Shown one piece after another: positions 25,443 to 34,380 of a stretch of 64,000 bases of DNA (the first letter of the stretch is position 1; each line of letters opens with the position of its first letter). The notes under the pieces are model-generated. The model was not told the DNA's origin, searched no databases, and saw only the letters and a program-made list of their open reading frames with translations. The position numbers were made by a program, and so were the translations under genes. This DNA is from Microbacterium testaceum (GTDB lineage Bacteria; Actinomycetota; Actinomycetes; Actinomycetales; Microbacteriaceae), in assembly GCF_020781835.1 (NCBI RefSeq), contig NZ_JAJGNJ010000001.1:1-64000 (forward strand), in the 5' to 3' direction.

Positions 25443-26432
25443 ATGGGATCGGTCCGGGTGCGCGCGCACGCCGCTTCGCGCGACGTCCGACCGCACGTCG
25501 CCGACCCCGTGCAGACGGAGTACCGACCGTCGGAGCGCATAGACCTCGATCGCACGATCGCCGCCCAACGGCACGGCCGCAACGATCCCACGTTCATCGC
25601 GATCGGCTCACTGCGCACCGGAGGCATCGTGTGGCGCGTGAGCCGCACGCCGGTCGGCGTCGCCACGCTCGCGCTGCGCTGCACCGCCGACGGCACCGTC
25701 CGCGCCGCCGCGTGGGGCGCGGGCGCGGAGTGGGCCCTCGACCAACTGCCCTCCCTGTGCGGCGCGCGCGACGACCCCGACGGGTTCGATGCGACGCGGC
25801 ATCCGTCCGTCGCCGAATGGCACCGCCGGCACCCCGACCTGCGCATCGGACGCACCGACCTCGTCTTCGACGCCCTGGTGAGCGCGATCATGGAGCAGAA
25901 GGTCACGGGCCTGCAGGCCTTCTCGGCCTGGCGGAGCATCGTCACCTGGTACGGCGAACGCGCCCCCGGTCCCACGCCGCAGCCGATGTTCGCCCCGCCC
26001 GATGTCGAGGGCTGGCGGCACGTGCCGTCGTGGGCCTGGCATCGGGCCGGACTCGAGCCCCCGCAGTCGCGCACGATCGTCGAAGCGGCGCGGAGGGGAC
26101 CGTCGATCGAGCGCGCGGCGACCGCGGCGCCGGACGGCGAGGCACGCGACCGTGTGTTGATCAGCCTGCGCGGAGTCGGCGTGTGGACGAGCGCCGAGAC
26201 GCGCATCCGCGCGTTCGGAGACCCGGATGCCGTGAGCATCGGCGACTACCACCTCGCGCATCAGGTGGGCTACGCCCTGACCGGTCATCGCACCGACGAC
26301 GACGGCATGCTGGAACTGCTCGAGCCCTTCGCCGGGCATCGCCAACGCGTCATCCGGCTCATCTACGCGGGGGCGGCGTTGGAGCCGCGGCGCGGTCCGA
26401 GGCTCCACCCCGAAGACCACCGCGACCGCTGA
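25443..26432 (+). CDS. AlkA-like DNA-3-methyladenine glycosylase (HhH-GPD)
   Basis: The 329-residue base-excision glycosylase has an N-terminal TATA-like/AlkA-N region, IMEQKVTGLQAFSAW in the helical core, and the helix-hairpin-helix LISLRGVGVWTSAETRIRAF. The catalytic Asp268 is in SIGDYHLAH. It removes alkylated purines from DNA; the family is clear but lesion preference is not. The ATG has TAGGGT (25431-25436) exactly six bases upstream and no Shine-Dalgarno, so it is probably leaderless. Confidence 0.93.
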   Translation: MGSVRVRAHAASRDVRPHVADPVQTEYRPSERIDLDRTIAAQRHGRNDPTFIAIGSLRTGGIVWRVSRTPVGVATLALRCTADGTVRAAAWGAGAEWALDQLPSLCGARDDPDGFDATRHPSVAEWHRRHPDLRIGRTDLVFDALVSAIMEQKVTGLQAFSAWRSIVTWYGERAPGPTPQPMFAPPDVEGWRHVPSWAWHRAGLEPPQSRTIVEAARRGPSIERAATAAPDGEARDRVLISLRGVGVWTSAETRIRAFGDPDAVSIGDYHLAHQVGYALTGHRTDDDGMLELLEPFAGHRQRVIRLIYAGAALEPRRGPRLHPEDHRDR

Positions 26433-26489
26433 CCGGCGCCGGCCGGCGGACTTCTCGACAATGTCGGTGACGGGGTCCACACTGGCGGC

Positions 26490-26918
26490 ATGACGACAGC
26501 ACTCACGACGTATCTGAACTTCCGCCGGGAGTCGCGCGAGGCGATGGAGTTCTACCACCGCGTCTTCGGCGGCGACCTGCAGATCTCCACGTTCGACGAT
26601 TTCGGCATGCCCGTCGACGAGGGTGACGGTGGGCTCGTCATGCACGCGCAGCTCACGACCCCGCAGGGTTTCACGCTGATGGCCTCCGACGTCCCGGCGG
26701 AGATGCCCTTCACGCCCGCGGCCGGCATCTCCATCGCCCTGCACGGGGACGAGGAGGAGACACTCGAAGCGTGGTTCACCGCGCTTGCCGAGGGTGGTCG
26801 CATCGGGATGCCGCTCGAGACCCCGCCGTGGGGCGGGCGGTACGGAACCGTCACCGACCGCTTCGGGATCGACTGGCAGGTGGTCATCGACACCGGGAGC
26901 GATGCGTCCGCGCCCTAG
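26490..26918 (+). CDS. VOC-family (PhnB/glyoxalase-like) protein
   Basis: The 142-residue vicinal-oxygen-chelate protein of the PhnB/YnfA type opens TTYLNFRRESREAMEFYHRVFGGDL. It continues LMASDVPAEMP and ends in the family signature WGGRYGTVTDRFGIDWQVVI. Proteins of this subgroup are mostly small metal-dependent or metal-free enzymes of unknown substrate. The stop codon TAG at 26916-26918 is also the start of the -10 of the next gene. Confidence 0.9.
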   Translation: MTTALTTYLNFRRESREAMEFYHRVFGGDLQISTFDDFGMPVDEGDGGLVMHAQLTTPQGFTLMASDVPAEMPFTPAAGISIALHGDEEETLEAWFTALAEGGRIGMPLETPPWGGRYGTVTDRFGIDWQVVIDTGSDASAP

Positions 26919-26927
26919 GCTGAGCGT

Positions 26928-27149
26928 ATGACGCAATCGGGAACCGGCTGGCCGCGCGGTCGCAGAAACTGGCTCCTGGGCACGGTGGTGCTGCTGGGCG
27001 CGGGAGTGCTGTTCGGCCTGGTCTTCCAGAACGTGTGGCTCGGTGTTCTCCTGGCGGCGATCGTGTCGCTAGGGTGGCTGATCGCCTACGAGTCCAGCCG
27101 CGGTCGCAACGTCGGCGTCAACGACCCCGACAACGGCGTCGAGCTGTGA
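26928..27149 (+). CDS. small two-helix membrane protein
   Basis: The 73-residue protein has a polar N-terminus (WPRGRRN), two adjacent hydrophobic segments (about residues 15-33 and 35-52) and a polar tail ending DNGVEL. I recognise no family. The ATG has TAGGCT (26916-26921) exactly six bases upstream, overlapping the stop of the preceding gene, and no Shine-Dalgarno. This suggests an independent leaderless transcript. Confidence 0.72.
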   Translation: MTQSGTGWPRGRRNWLLGTVVLLGAGVLFGLVFQNVWLGVLLAAIVSLGWLIAYESSRGRNVGVNDPDNGVEL

Positions 27150-27173
27150 CCCGCGAGCGGCTGCCGACGGCGC

Positions 27174-28004
27174 TCAGTGGGCGCGGGGAGCCCGCCAGTA
27201 TCCGGTGAACGACACCGCCTTCTTGCTCACGCCGAGCCGCACCCAGTGCCGTCGCATCGCGGTGACGAGCGACTGCTCGCCGGCCACCCAGCCGTACGTG
27301 GGAGGGATGCCGGCCTCTGTCGCGGCGCGCAGGAGGTCGGTGCCTCCCTCGATCGAACCGGGATCGCGCACCACCCACCGCACATCCACTCCGGGCGGAG
27401 CGACGAGCGCGCGGATGTCACCGGCGTCGGGAACGCCGATGACGGCACTCCCCTGCGTGAGGGCGGGCAGCCACGCGAGGATGCCTGCGACGGCCGGGAG
27501 GGCGGTCTCGTCGCCCACCAGGGCGATCCGGTCGTCCGGCGCGGGCGATGCGGAGAACAGCACTCCCTCGTCGAAGATCGCCACGGCGTCGCCGCGCGTG
27601 CACGTCTGCGCCCACGTGGCGGCCGGGCCGGCCGTTGCCTCCCCCTCGGAGCCGTGGAGGACGAAGTCGACGTCGAGCTCGGGCCCCTCGGGCCCCTCGG
27701 CACGGTAACCGGCCACCGAGTAGTTGCGCAGCACCGGTCTTTCGGTCTTGGAGATCGCGAGGTAGCGCAGGTACGCGAGCGAGTCGAGCTTCTGCGGCAG
27801 GCGGGTGAGCGACCCGTCCGCGACGGGCAGGAACAGCCGGAACCACTGGTCGCGACCGAGCGGCTCGAACGCCCGCAGGTCGTCTCCGCCGAGGGTGACC
27901 CGGGCGAACGAGGGCGAGACCCGCTCGCGTCGGAGCACGCGGACGGTGAGCAGATCCCTCCGCGCCGGTGTGATGCGCGTGTGAGCGGCGTTACTGCGAG
28001 CCAT
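27174..28004 (-). CDS. siderophore-interacting protein (ferric-siderophore reductase), copy 1
   Basis: The 276-residue protein has a ferredoxin-reductase-like fold. The FAD-binding barrel covers residues ~20-130 (RVTLGGDDLRAF, RNYSVAGYRAE) and the SIP C-terminal domain follows (LVGDETALPAVAGILAWLP), ending VSFTGYWRAPRAH, the K/T-GYWR hallmark. It releases iron from imported siderophores by reduction in the cytoplasm. It lies downstream of the ABC ATPase gene with a 42-base gap and its own AGGA site, as the last gene of the iron operon. A second, divergent copy is at 31791-32576. Confidence 0.92.
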   Translation of the reverse strand: MARSNAAHTRITPARRDLLTVRVLRRERVSPSFARVTLGGDDLRAFEPLGRDQWFRLFLPVADGSLTRLPQKLDSLAYLRYLAISKTERPVLRNYSVAGYRAEGPEGPELDVDFVLHGSEGEATAGPAATWAQTCTRGDAVAIFDEGVLFSASPAPDDRIALVGDETALPAVAGILAWLPALTQGSAVIGVPDAGDIRALVAPPGVDVRWVVRDPGSIEGGTDLLRAATEAGIPPTYGWVAGEQSLVTAMRRHWVRLGVSKKAVSFTGYWRAPRAH

Positions 28005-28046
28005 GGTCGTGTCCTGTTCGGGTGAGGGGCTGTCGTGCCCGGTTCC

Positions 28047-28805
28047 TCAGCGGTAGTAGACCGCGAGCGGATAGGCGCCGTCGTGGCGGACCTGCACCGG
28101 CGTACCGAAGACCTCCTCCAGCGTCTCCGGTGTCATCAGCTGCGCCGGGGTGCCCTGGTGCACGACGCGTCCGCCGGCGAGGGCCACGATCCGGTCGGCG
28201 TAGGCGGCGGCGAAGTTGATGTCGTGCACGACGATCACGATCGTCTTTCCGAGGTCGTCGGCCGCCCGGCGCAACTGCCGCATCATGGCCACGGCGTGCC
28301 GCATGTCGAGATTGTTCAACGGCTCGTCGAGCAGGATGTAATCGGTGTCCTGCGCCAGCACCATGGCCACGTATGCGCGCTGCCGTTGTCCTCCGGAGAG
28401 CTGGTCGAGGTAGCGCCCGGACAGCTCCTCGAGATCGAGGAACGCGATCGCCTCGTCGATCTTCGCCCGGTCGGCGGGGGTCAGACGGCCCTGGGAGTGC
28501 GGGAAACGTCCGAAGCCGACGAGGTCGCGCACCGTCAGCCGCGTGACGAAGTGGTTCTCCTGACGCAGGATCGACACCACCCGAGCCAGGGTCCGCCCAG
28601 GTGTGGTGGCGACGTCCCATCCCGCCACCGAGGCGCGTCCCGTCGTGGGGGTCGTCAGTCTTCCCACGATGGTCAGCAGCGTCGACTTGCCGGCGCCGTT
28701 CGGGCCCACGAGCGCGGTGACGCCCCCCGCGGGGATGTCGAGGGTCAGCGGCCCCAGCACCGTCTGATCGCCGTATGTCATGGTGACGTCCGTGAGACGG
28801 ATCAC
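28047..28805 (-). CDS. iron-siderophore ABC transporter ATPase (FecE/FepC type)
   Basis: The 252-residue ABC ATPase has Walker A GPNGAGKST at residues 34-42, the Q-loop in SILRQENHF, signature LSGGQRQRAY, Walker B DYILLDEPLNNLD and the switch His in VVHDINFAA. It powers the two permeases encoded upstream for ferric-siderophore import. The start is GTG 28805, overlapping the permease stop (GTGA, 28802-28805). The C-terminal region (TPVQVRHDGAYPLAVYY) is the usual FepC-like extension. Confidence 0.94.
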   Translation of the reverse strand: MIRLTDVTMTYGDQTVLGPLTLDIPAGGVTALVGPNGAGKSTLLTIVGRLTTPTTGRASVAGWDVATTPGRTLARVVSILRQENHFVTRLTVRDLVGFGRFPHSQGRLTPADRAKIDEAIAFLDLEELSGRYLDQLSGGQRQRAYVAMVLAQDTDYILLDEPLNNLDMRHAVAMMRQLRRAADDLGKTIVIVVHDINFAAAYADRIVALAGGRVVHQGTPAQLMTPETLEEVFGTPVQVRHDGAYPLAVYYR

Positions 28806-29812
28806 AGCGCTCCCTTCCGCAAGAGGAACACGAGGAAGAACACGCCGCCGACGAACTCGATGATGACCGAGAGCATCCCGGCGGCGTAGAACACGTGCCG
28901 CAGCACGAAGTAGCCGACGAGCAGGATCGCCATCCCCAGCAGCACCGCGAACGGCAGCACGATCCGATGCTGCGCCGACCCCGCGAGCTGGTACGCCAGG
29001 GTCGCGACGAGGAAGCCGAAGAAGGTCATCGGGCCCACCAACGTGGTCGACACCGAGATGAGCACCGCCACGAGCACCAGGATGACGGTCACCTCCCGGC
29101 GATAGGACACCCCGAGGTTGATGGATGCCTCGCGACCGAGGGCCAGCACGTCCAGCCGGTGTCGCATGCGCCAGACGACGACCAGCACCGCGGTCGCCAC
29201 GAGCGCCCCCCATGGCAGGTAGCCGGCATCCGAATTCGACAGGTTGCCGAACAGCCGCGCCGACAGGATGTCGAAGTCGCTCGGTGTGAGCAACCGCTGC
29301 ATCACGGTGGAGAGCGATCCGAAACCGACGCCCAGCACGACACCCACCAGGAGCATCACGTGGAGGTTGCCGCGGGGACCGGCGAAGAGCCACCCGTACA
29401 GCAGGGTCGCGAAGCCCACCATGAGCACGCTCTGGATCGCCACCTTCAGCAGGCCGTCGGTCGCCGACAGCGCCGCGGAGCCGAAGAAGAAGACGAGAGC
29501 GGTCTGCATCACGACGTACAGCGCGTCGAAGCCCATGATCGACGGGGTCAGGATGCGGTTGGCCGTGCCGGTGTGGAACAGCACCGTGGCCGATGCCTGG
29601 CAGCAGGCGACCAGGGCGATCGTCCCCAGGCTCACCGCCCGCAGGCTCACCGCGATCCAGAAGCCGCGGGATCCGGGGGCGCCGGGCACGTCCCACGTGA
29701 GCACGCCGACGGCCGCGACGACGACGATGGCGGCCACGACAACGAAGCGCCAGGCCACGCGCGGGCGCCGCACGGGGGTGGCGGACCGGATCAGAGTGTC
29801 AGACACGGGCAC
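28802..29812 (-). CDS. iron-siderophore ABC transporter permease
   Basis: This 336-residue FecCD/BtuC-family permease has about ten membrane helices. The coupling region near residues 215-235 contains LALGREASINLGVSYRREV, the EAA-like loop that contacts the ATPase. A GPMTFFGFLVA strand follows, typical of the family's P-G-P region. It overlaps its neighbours at both ends (14 bases with the other permease; 4 bases with the ATPase), so the three are made together. Confidence 0.92.
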   Translation of the reverse strand: MPVSDTLIRSATPVRRPRVAWRFVVVAAIVVVAAVGVLTWDVPGAPGSRGFWIAVSLRAVSLGTIALVACCQASATVLFHTGTANRILTPSIMGFDALYVVMQTALVFFFGSAALSATDGLLKVAIQSVLMVGFATLLYGWLFAGPRGNLHVMLLVGVVLGVGFGSLSTVMQRLLTPSDFDILSARLFGNLSNSDAGYLPWGALVATAVLVVVWRMRHRLDVLALGREASINLGVSYRREVTVILVLVAVLISVSTTLVGPMTFFGFLVATLAYQLAGSAQHRIVLPFAVLLGMAILLVGYFVLRHVFYAAGMLSVIIEFVGGVFFLVFLLRKGAL

Positions 29813-30740
29813 GCATCCTCAGCAGCAGGGAGATGAACACGACCGAGCCGACGACTCCGAGGATCATCGAGACGGGGACCTCGAACGGCATCCGGATGAC
29901 GCGCCCGACGATGTCGCACACGACGACGATCGCGACCCCGCCGAGGCACACCCACGGGAGGTTCGTCCGTGCGTTGTCACCGCGCCACATCGACACGAGG
30001 TTCGGCACGACCAGACCCAAGAACGGGAGGAAGCCGACGACCACGGTCGTCATCCCGGTGGCCACCGCCACGAGAGCCGTCCCCACCAGCAGGATGCGAC
30101 CGTGGTCGAGCCCCACCGATGTGGCCACGTCCCGGCCGAGACCGGCGACGGTGATGCGGTCGGCGTACAGGAACACCAGCACGACGACGACGGCGACGAT
30201 CCAGAGGATCTCGTACCGCCCCCGGACGATCGCGGTGAAGCTGCCCATGAACCACGTGCCGAGCATCTGCAGGGTGTTGGTCGTGACGGCGAGGTAGGTC
30301 GTGAACGAGGACACGACCGCCCCCAGCATGATCCCGACCAGGGGGACAACGAGTGACGAGCGCAGCGAGATCCGGCGCAGGATCGCCAGGAACACCAGGG
30401 TGCCGGCGAAGGCGGCGAGCGAGGCTGCGACCATGCGCACCGCCACCGGCGCCGACGGGGCGATGATCACCGTGACGAGCAGTCCGAGAGCCGCCCACTC
30501 GGTGGTGCCGGTCGTCGAGGGCTCGACGAACCGGTTCTGGGTGAGCAGCTGCATGATCAGGCCCGACACCGCCATGGCGCAGCCGGCGAGGACCAGCGCC
30601 ACCGTGCGCGGGACGCGGGAGATCCAGAACATCTCGGCACCGAAGTCGTCGCCGCCGAGGTCGTACACGCCGACGCACAGCGAGAGCACGACGAGTGCGA
30701 CGACGACGGCGACGGCGGCCGGAAGCCGAAGGCGTGTCAC
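29799..30740 (-). CDS. iron-siderophore ABC transporter permease
   Basis: The 313-residue FecCD-family permease is paired with the preceding one. It has an early helix with VPRTVALVLAGCAMAVSGLIMQ, the classic start of the family's helix 2, the loop LGRDVATSVGLDHGRI for ATPase contact, and GFLPFLGLVVPNLVSM in the last third. GTG 30740 is one base from the stop of the binding-protein gene. Together the two permeases form the membrane channel. Confidence 0.92.
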   Translation of the reverse strand: MTRLRLPAAVAVVVALVVLSLCVGVYDLGGDDFGAEMFWISRVPRTVALVLAGCAMAVSGLIMQLLTQNRFVEPSTTGTTEWAALGLLVTVIIAPSAPVAVRMVAASLAAFAGTLVFLAILRRISLRSSLVVPLVGIMLGAVVSSFTTYLAVTTNTLQMLGTWFMGSFTAIVRGRYEILWIVAVVVVLVFLYADRITVAGLGRDVATSVGLDHGRILLVGTALVAVATGMTTVVVGFLPFLGLVVPNLVSMWRGDNARTNLPWVCLGGVAIVVVCDIVGRVIRMPFEVPVSMILGVVGSVVFISLLLRMRARV

Positions 30741-30741
30741 G

Positions 30742-31710
30742 TCAGGACGAGAACGCCTCGGCGGCGGAGCGGTACAGCTTCGTGTACGCCTGGATGCCCT
30801 CGTCGAGGTAGAAGCTGCCATCGAGGTACACGATCTGCCCCTTCTGCACGGCGGGCACGTTCTTCAGCGCCTCCGAACCCTCGACGAGCTCCTTGGCGGG
30901 GACGTAGCCGTCCTCGCCGAACATCGCGTCGCGATCGAGGACGAACAGCCACTCCGGCTGAGCCGCCGCGATCGCCTCGACGGAGATGTCGTCCCCGTGC
31001 GAGGCATCCTCGGCCGCACGGTCCAGAGCCGGAGTGAGTCCGAGCGTCGGGAAGAGCGTTCCGACCCCGCGGCCGTCGCCGGGAGCGGCGTAGGCGATCT
31101 TTCCGCCCGAGGTGATGAGACCCATCGCCGTCTCGGACGGGTCGTAGGCGGCGCGGGCGTCGGCGATCGCCTCGTCCAGGTCGGCGGCGAGCCGAGCCGC
31201 CTCGTCCTCGTGTGCGAAGACCTTGCCGAGGATCTCGATCTGACGCTTGAGCTCGGACGTGTGGTCCTCACCGTCGCGCGGGCTGGTCTCGATCGTCGCC
31301 GGCTGGATCTGCGCGAGGTCGTCGTAGATCTCCCGGAAGCGGTATCCACCGACGATCAGGTCGGGCTCGGCCGCGACGACGGCCTCGATGTCGGGTTCGC
31401 GATGCAGGCCCACGTCGAGCACCTCGTCTCCGCCCGAGAGCGAGGGCCACAGGTCGTACATGAGCGGCTTGGGCGCGGCCACGAGCGTCACTCCCCAGTC
31501 GCTGAGCGTCTGGAAGGTCGTGTTGTCCAGTGCCACGACCCGTTCCGGGCTCACCGGCACCTCGATCGCACCGTGATTGTCCTCGACCGTGACCGTCGCG
31601 GGAGCGGCCGATTCTTGCGCGGGCGCGGCGGTTCCCGCGGCGCAACCGGCGAGGGCGAGGGCGGCCGTCAACGACAGAGCGGCGAGGGGACGGAACGGGC
31701 GTGAACTCAT
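30742..31710 (-). CDS. iron-siderophore substrate-binding lipoprotein
   Basis: This is a 322-residue class III (TroA/FepB-like) binding protein. The signal peptide ends in the lipobox LAGC with Cys23, so it is anchored to the outer face of the membrane. The mature part has the two-lobe pattern joined by one helix (PDLIVGGYRFREIYDDL; GEDHTSELKRQIEILGKVFAHEDEAARLAADLD). It probably captures a ferric siderophore; which one is not visible. ATG 31710 gives a normal signal peptide. It is the first gene of the import operon, and an iron box stands 62 bases upstream. Confidence 0.93.
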   Translation of the reverse strand: MSSRPFRPLAALSLTAALALAGCAAGTAAPAQESAAPATVTVEDNHGAIEVPVSPERVVALDNTTFQTLSDWGVTLVAAPKPLMYDLWPSLSGGDEVLDVGLHREPDIEAVVAAEPDLIVGGYRFREIYDDLAQIQPATIETSPRDGEDHTSELKRQIEILGKVFAHEDEAARLAADLDEAIADARAAYDPSETAMGLITSGGKIAYAAPGDGRGVGTLFPTLGLTPALDRAAEDASHGDDISVEAIAAAQPEWLFVLDRDAMFGEDGYVPAKELVEGSEALKNVPAVQKGQIVYLDGSFYLDEGIQAYTKLYRSAAEAFSS

Positions 31711-31771
31711 GCGATCTTCTCCAGTGCGGTGTGCGAAAGGGCGGGCGACGCGGAACGACCCCACCGGCGAG

Positions 31772-31790
31772 TTAGGTTAGCCTTAGTTAT
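31772..31790. promoter_or_regulatory. DtxR/IdeR-like iron box
   Basis: TTAGGTTAGCCTTAGTTAT agrees with the classical DtxR/IdeR operator (TTAGGTTAGSCTAACCTAA) at 15 of 19 positions, counted by eye. It lies between the divergent binding-protein gene and the second siderophore-interacting protein gene and touches the start of the latter, so an iron-loaded repressor could silence both. Confidence 0.75.
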
Positions 31791-32576
31791 GTGATGAAGT
31801 CCACTCCGACCCACGAGGCTCGACTCGAACCGCGCAGACACGACCTCGTCTTCCGGTCCGCGACTCTGGCCCGGCGGACCACGATCACCCCGTCCTACGT
31901 GCGACTGCGGTTGACGGGTGCCGAATTGCGCGGCTTCGACTCACCCGGCGCCGACGATCACGTGCGCGTGTTCTTCCCCGGCTCCGTGGCATCCACCCCT
32001 GAGGAGATGCGGGCCGCACCGAGCCGTGAGTACACGCCGGTCGACTGGGACGGCGACGCGGGATGGCTCGAACTCGAGGTCGCTCTGCACGGCGACGGGG
32101 TCGGCAGCCGCTGGGCCCGGACCGCGCCGCTCGGAGCACCCGCGGGCGTGGGCGGCCCACGGGGATCGCTCGTGCTGACCGGACGTCCCGATGCGTGGCT
32201 CCTGGCCGGTGACGAGACGGCCGTTCCCGCGATCCGCCGATTCGCCGCCTCGATGGATGCCGACGCGGTGGGGTGGATCGCGATCGAGGTCCCGGATGCC
32301 GCTCACGACCTCCCGATCGATGCTCCGCCCGGTGTCGTCGTCGTCCAGGTGCATCGCGGCGAACGCCCCGCGGGCCACGAACTGGCGGATTGGCTCGACG
32401 CCCTCGATGCCCCCGAGCGTCCCGACGGCTGCATCTTCGGCTTCGTCGCCGCGGAGCAGTCGATCGTCCGCGCCGGGCGTGCGCTGCTCTTCGACCGGTG
32501 GGCGAGCGACCCCGCCACCACGATCGTCAAGGGCTACTGGAAGCGGGGAACCGCCGAGTACCACGCGCCGCACTGA
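31791..32576 (+). CDS. siderophore-interacting protein (ferric-siderophore reductase), copy 2
   Basis: The 261-residue protein has the same FAD-barrel plus SIP architecture as the copy at 27174-28004: SYVRLRLTGAELRGF, PSREYTPVDWDGDAGWLEL, LLAGDETAVPAIRRF and the end TIVKGYWKRGTAEYH. It probably reduces the imported ferric siderophore. The starts GTG 31791 and ATG 31794 follow the iron box with no room for a Shine-Dalgarno, so the message may be leaderless and tightly iron-controlled. Having two divergent SIP paralogues suggests different siderophore substrates (inference). Confidence 0.92.
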   Translation: MMKSTPTHEARLEPRRHDLVFRSATLARRTTITPSYVRLRLTGAELRGFDSPGADDHVRVFFPGSVASTPEEMRAAPSREYTPVDWDGDAGWLELEVALHGDGVGSRWARTAPLGAPAGVGGPRGSLVLTGRPDAWLLAGDETAVPAIRRFAASMDADAVGWIAIEVPDAAHDLPIDAPPGVVVVQVHRGERPAGHELADWLDALDAPERPDGCIFGFVAAEQSIVRAGRALLFDRWASDPATTIVKGYWKRGTAEYHAPH

Positions 32577-32586
32577 CGCGCGGCAC

Positions 32587-34380
32587 TCACGATCGCTCGA
32601 CCCCGGCGACGAAAGCGAGCACGCGCGCCGTCACGAACGGGGTGACGAAACGCGTCGCGCCCGCGGACGGTTCGGCCTCGGCCGCCGACACGGCCTCGGC
32701 GAGAAGACCGCGTGCGAACGGCACACCCGCCCCGGCCGCGGCGAGCGCGTCGACCGCGGAGACTGTGTACTCGTCGCCCACGGCGATCCGACGCGAGGCC
32801 GCGTCCTCGGCATCCGCCTCCACCGGCGGACGCACCGTCTGCGTCGCCGCGAGCACGGGCGACACTCGCGTGTAGCCGGCCAGGGCGATCCCCAGAGCCG
32901 CCCACCCCCGGTCGTCGGGCGCGCGCCCGACCAGCTCGGCGCGGGCATGATCCAGTGCCAGCGCGCGCAGCGCCGCGGGATCGGCGGCGGCGAGACGGAT
33001 CGCCGCCGCGTCGACGGGAACCCCGTCGGCGTCGGCGCGGGCGGCGACGACGCGGGTACGGTACGCGTCGCTCGCCGCGACCGCCGCCCGTCGCAGCAGC
33101 GATGCCAATCCGTCGAGGTCTGCGTCGCCGGAGAGCGGTCCGCCCCCGCCGGGTGGCAGCGCCGCGACGGTCTGGGCGGTCTGCAGCGAGGACGCCGCCA
33201 GCATCGCCGCGGTCGTCGCGACGGCACGAGCCGCATCATCGGCGGGATCGGTGAGCAGATCATCGGCGTAGCGCGCCAGCGCGTAGGCGTCGGCGGCGGC
33301 CGTCGCCGCGCGCAGGAGACGGTCGACGTCGTCGAGGGTGCCGGGTGAGCGCTCATCGAGGTCGGCGAGGAGTGCCGAGGCATCCTCCGCCGTCCGCGCG
33401 GCCGCCCCGGACGCCTCACCGATCGAGGTCTCGGGCGCGACGGCGAGAGCGGCCCGGTCGGACGCGTCGACCGCCGCACTGAACGCGGCCGCCACCTCGC
33501 CCTCCGCTCGCAGCGCTTCGGCGCGCGCGAGGGCGGCCCGGGCCGGTTCGGCGAGCGCGGCGTCCGACGCGGCAGCGAGGGCATCCGCGACCGCGGCCGC
33601 CAGCTCGTCCACGGCCCCGCCGAGGGCCTCGTCGGGCACGTCGGCGTCGTCGCTCGTGGGCAGGGGGCTCGGTGAGGCGGGTGGCGTGGGGAAGGCCGAT
33701 TCGGGAAGGTCCTCCCCCGTCATGACGGCATAGGCGCTGGCGATGTCGGCGACCTCGGTCACCGTCATGCCACCCGTCGCGGCGAGCTGGTCGAGGTCGA
33801 CCGTCTCGCCGCGGGCGTCGCGCACCAGGCGCTGTCCGGCGGGCACCAGAATGGTGTCGATTCCCCCGGCCTCGACCGCCGCCGTCACCTGTTCGGCCAG
33901 TCCCGCGACCGGTCGGATCGCACCGAACGGGGTCACCGCCCCCGAGAGGGCCACGCCGGGCTGGATCTCGCTGCCGTAGTAGAGGGCCAGCACGCCCACG
34001 GCGGTGACGGCGCCCGCGGCGGGGGTCGCCAGCCGCGTGTCGAACCCGAACGTGTAAGCGGTGTCGGGGCGCGCGCCGGTGAGCAGGGTCGCCGCCGTCA
34101 CCGCGGTCCATGTCGCGGACTGCGTGACGGGGTCGACCCCGCTGACGTCGTTCTCGGTGATGTCGATGCTCAACCCAGCACCCTCCGCGGAGGCGGCGGT
34201 GATGCGCTGCGTGGCGAGGACGCCCTTCTTGCCGCTGGCGTACAGCACGGGGACGGTCAGTTCCGTCCCGTCGAAGCGCCCGTCCTCCCCGGTGCCGAAA
34301 CCCAACGAGAACTTCAGCCCGCATCCGGAGAGGACGAGGGCACACACGAGCGCGACGGCCGCCGCGGCGGTGCGCCTCAC
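32587..34380 (-). CDS. lipoprotein with an inactive Lon-type (S16) protease fold
   Basis: The 597-residue protein starts at GTG 34380. The signal peptide ends in LSGC (Cys20), giving an extracytoplasmic lipoprotein. Residues ~40-180 align without gaps to the Lon proteolytic domain, but the GPSAG serine motif reads TPAAG (Ala121). The catalytic lysine of GGLKEK, 43 residues later in Lon, is Gln164 (GLAEQ, also 43 later). Both catalytic residues are therefore missing. A Pro/Ser linker (~225-240) leads to a long Ala-rich helical region (~245-597) of no known family. Its GTG overlaps the stop of the double acetyltransferase gene, so they are coupled. A scaffold or binding role is inferred. Confidence 0.78.
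   Translation of the reverse strand: MRRTAAAAVALVCALVLSGCGLKFSLGFGTGEDGRFDGTELTVPVLYASGKKGVLATQRITAASAEGAGLSIDITENDVSGVDPVTQSATWTAVTAATLLTGARPDTAYTFGFDTRLATPAAGAVTAVGVLALYYGSEIQPGVALSGAVTPFGAIRPVAGLAEQVTAAVEAGGIDTILVPAGQRLVRDARGETVDLDQLAATGGMTVTEVADIASAYAVMTGEDLPESAFPTPPASPSPLPTSDDADVPDEALGGAVDELAAAVADALAAASDAALAEPARAALARAEALRAEGEVAAAFSAAVDASDRAALAVAPETSIGEASGAAARTAEDASALLADLDERSPGTLDDVDRLLRAATAAADAYALARYADDLLTDPADDAARAVATTAAMLAASSLQTAQTVAALPPGGGGPLSGDADLDGLASLLRRAAVAASDAYRTRVVAARADADGVPVDAAAIRLAAADPAALRALALDHARAELVGRAPDDRGWAALGIALAGYTRVSPVLAATQTVRPPVEADAEDAASRRIAVGDEYTVSAVDALAAAGAGVPFARGLLAEAVSAAEAEPSAGATRFVTPFVTARVLAFVAGVERS

Noticed and set aside
26440..26460. GC palindrome (GGCGCCGGCCGGCGG) as a terminator after the glycosylase gene
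   Set aside because: No T-run follows and such strings are frequent by chance at this base composition.
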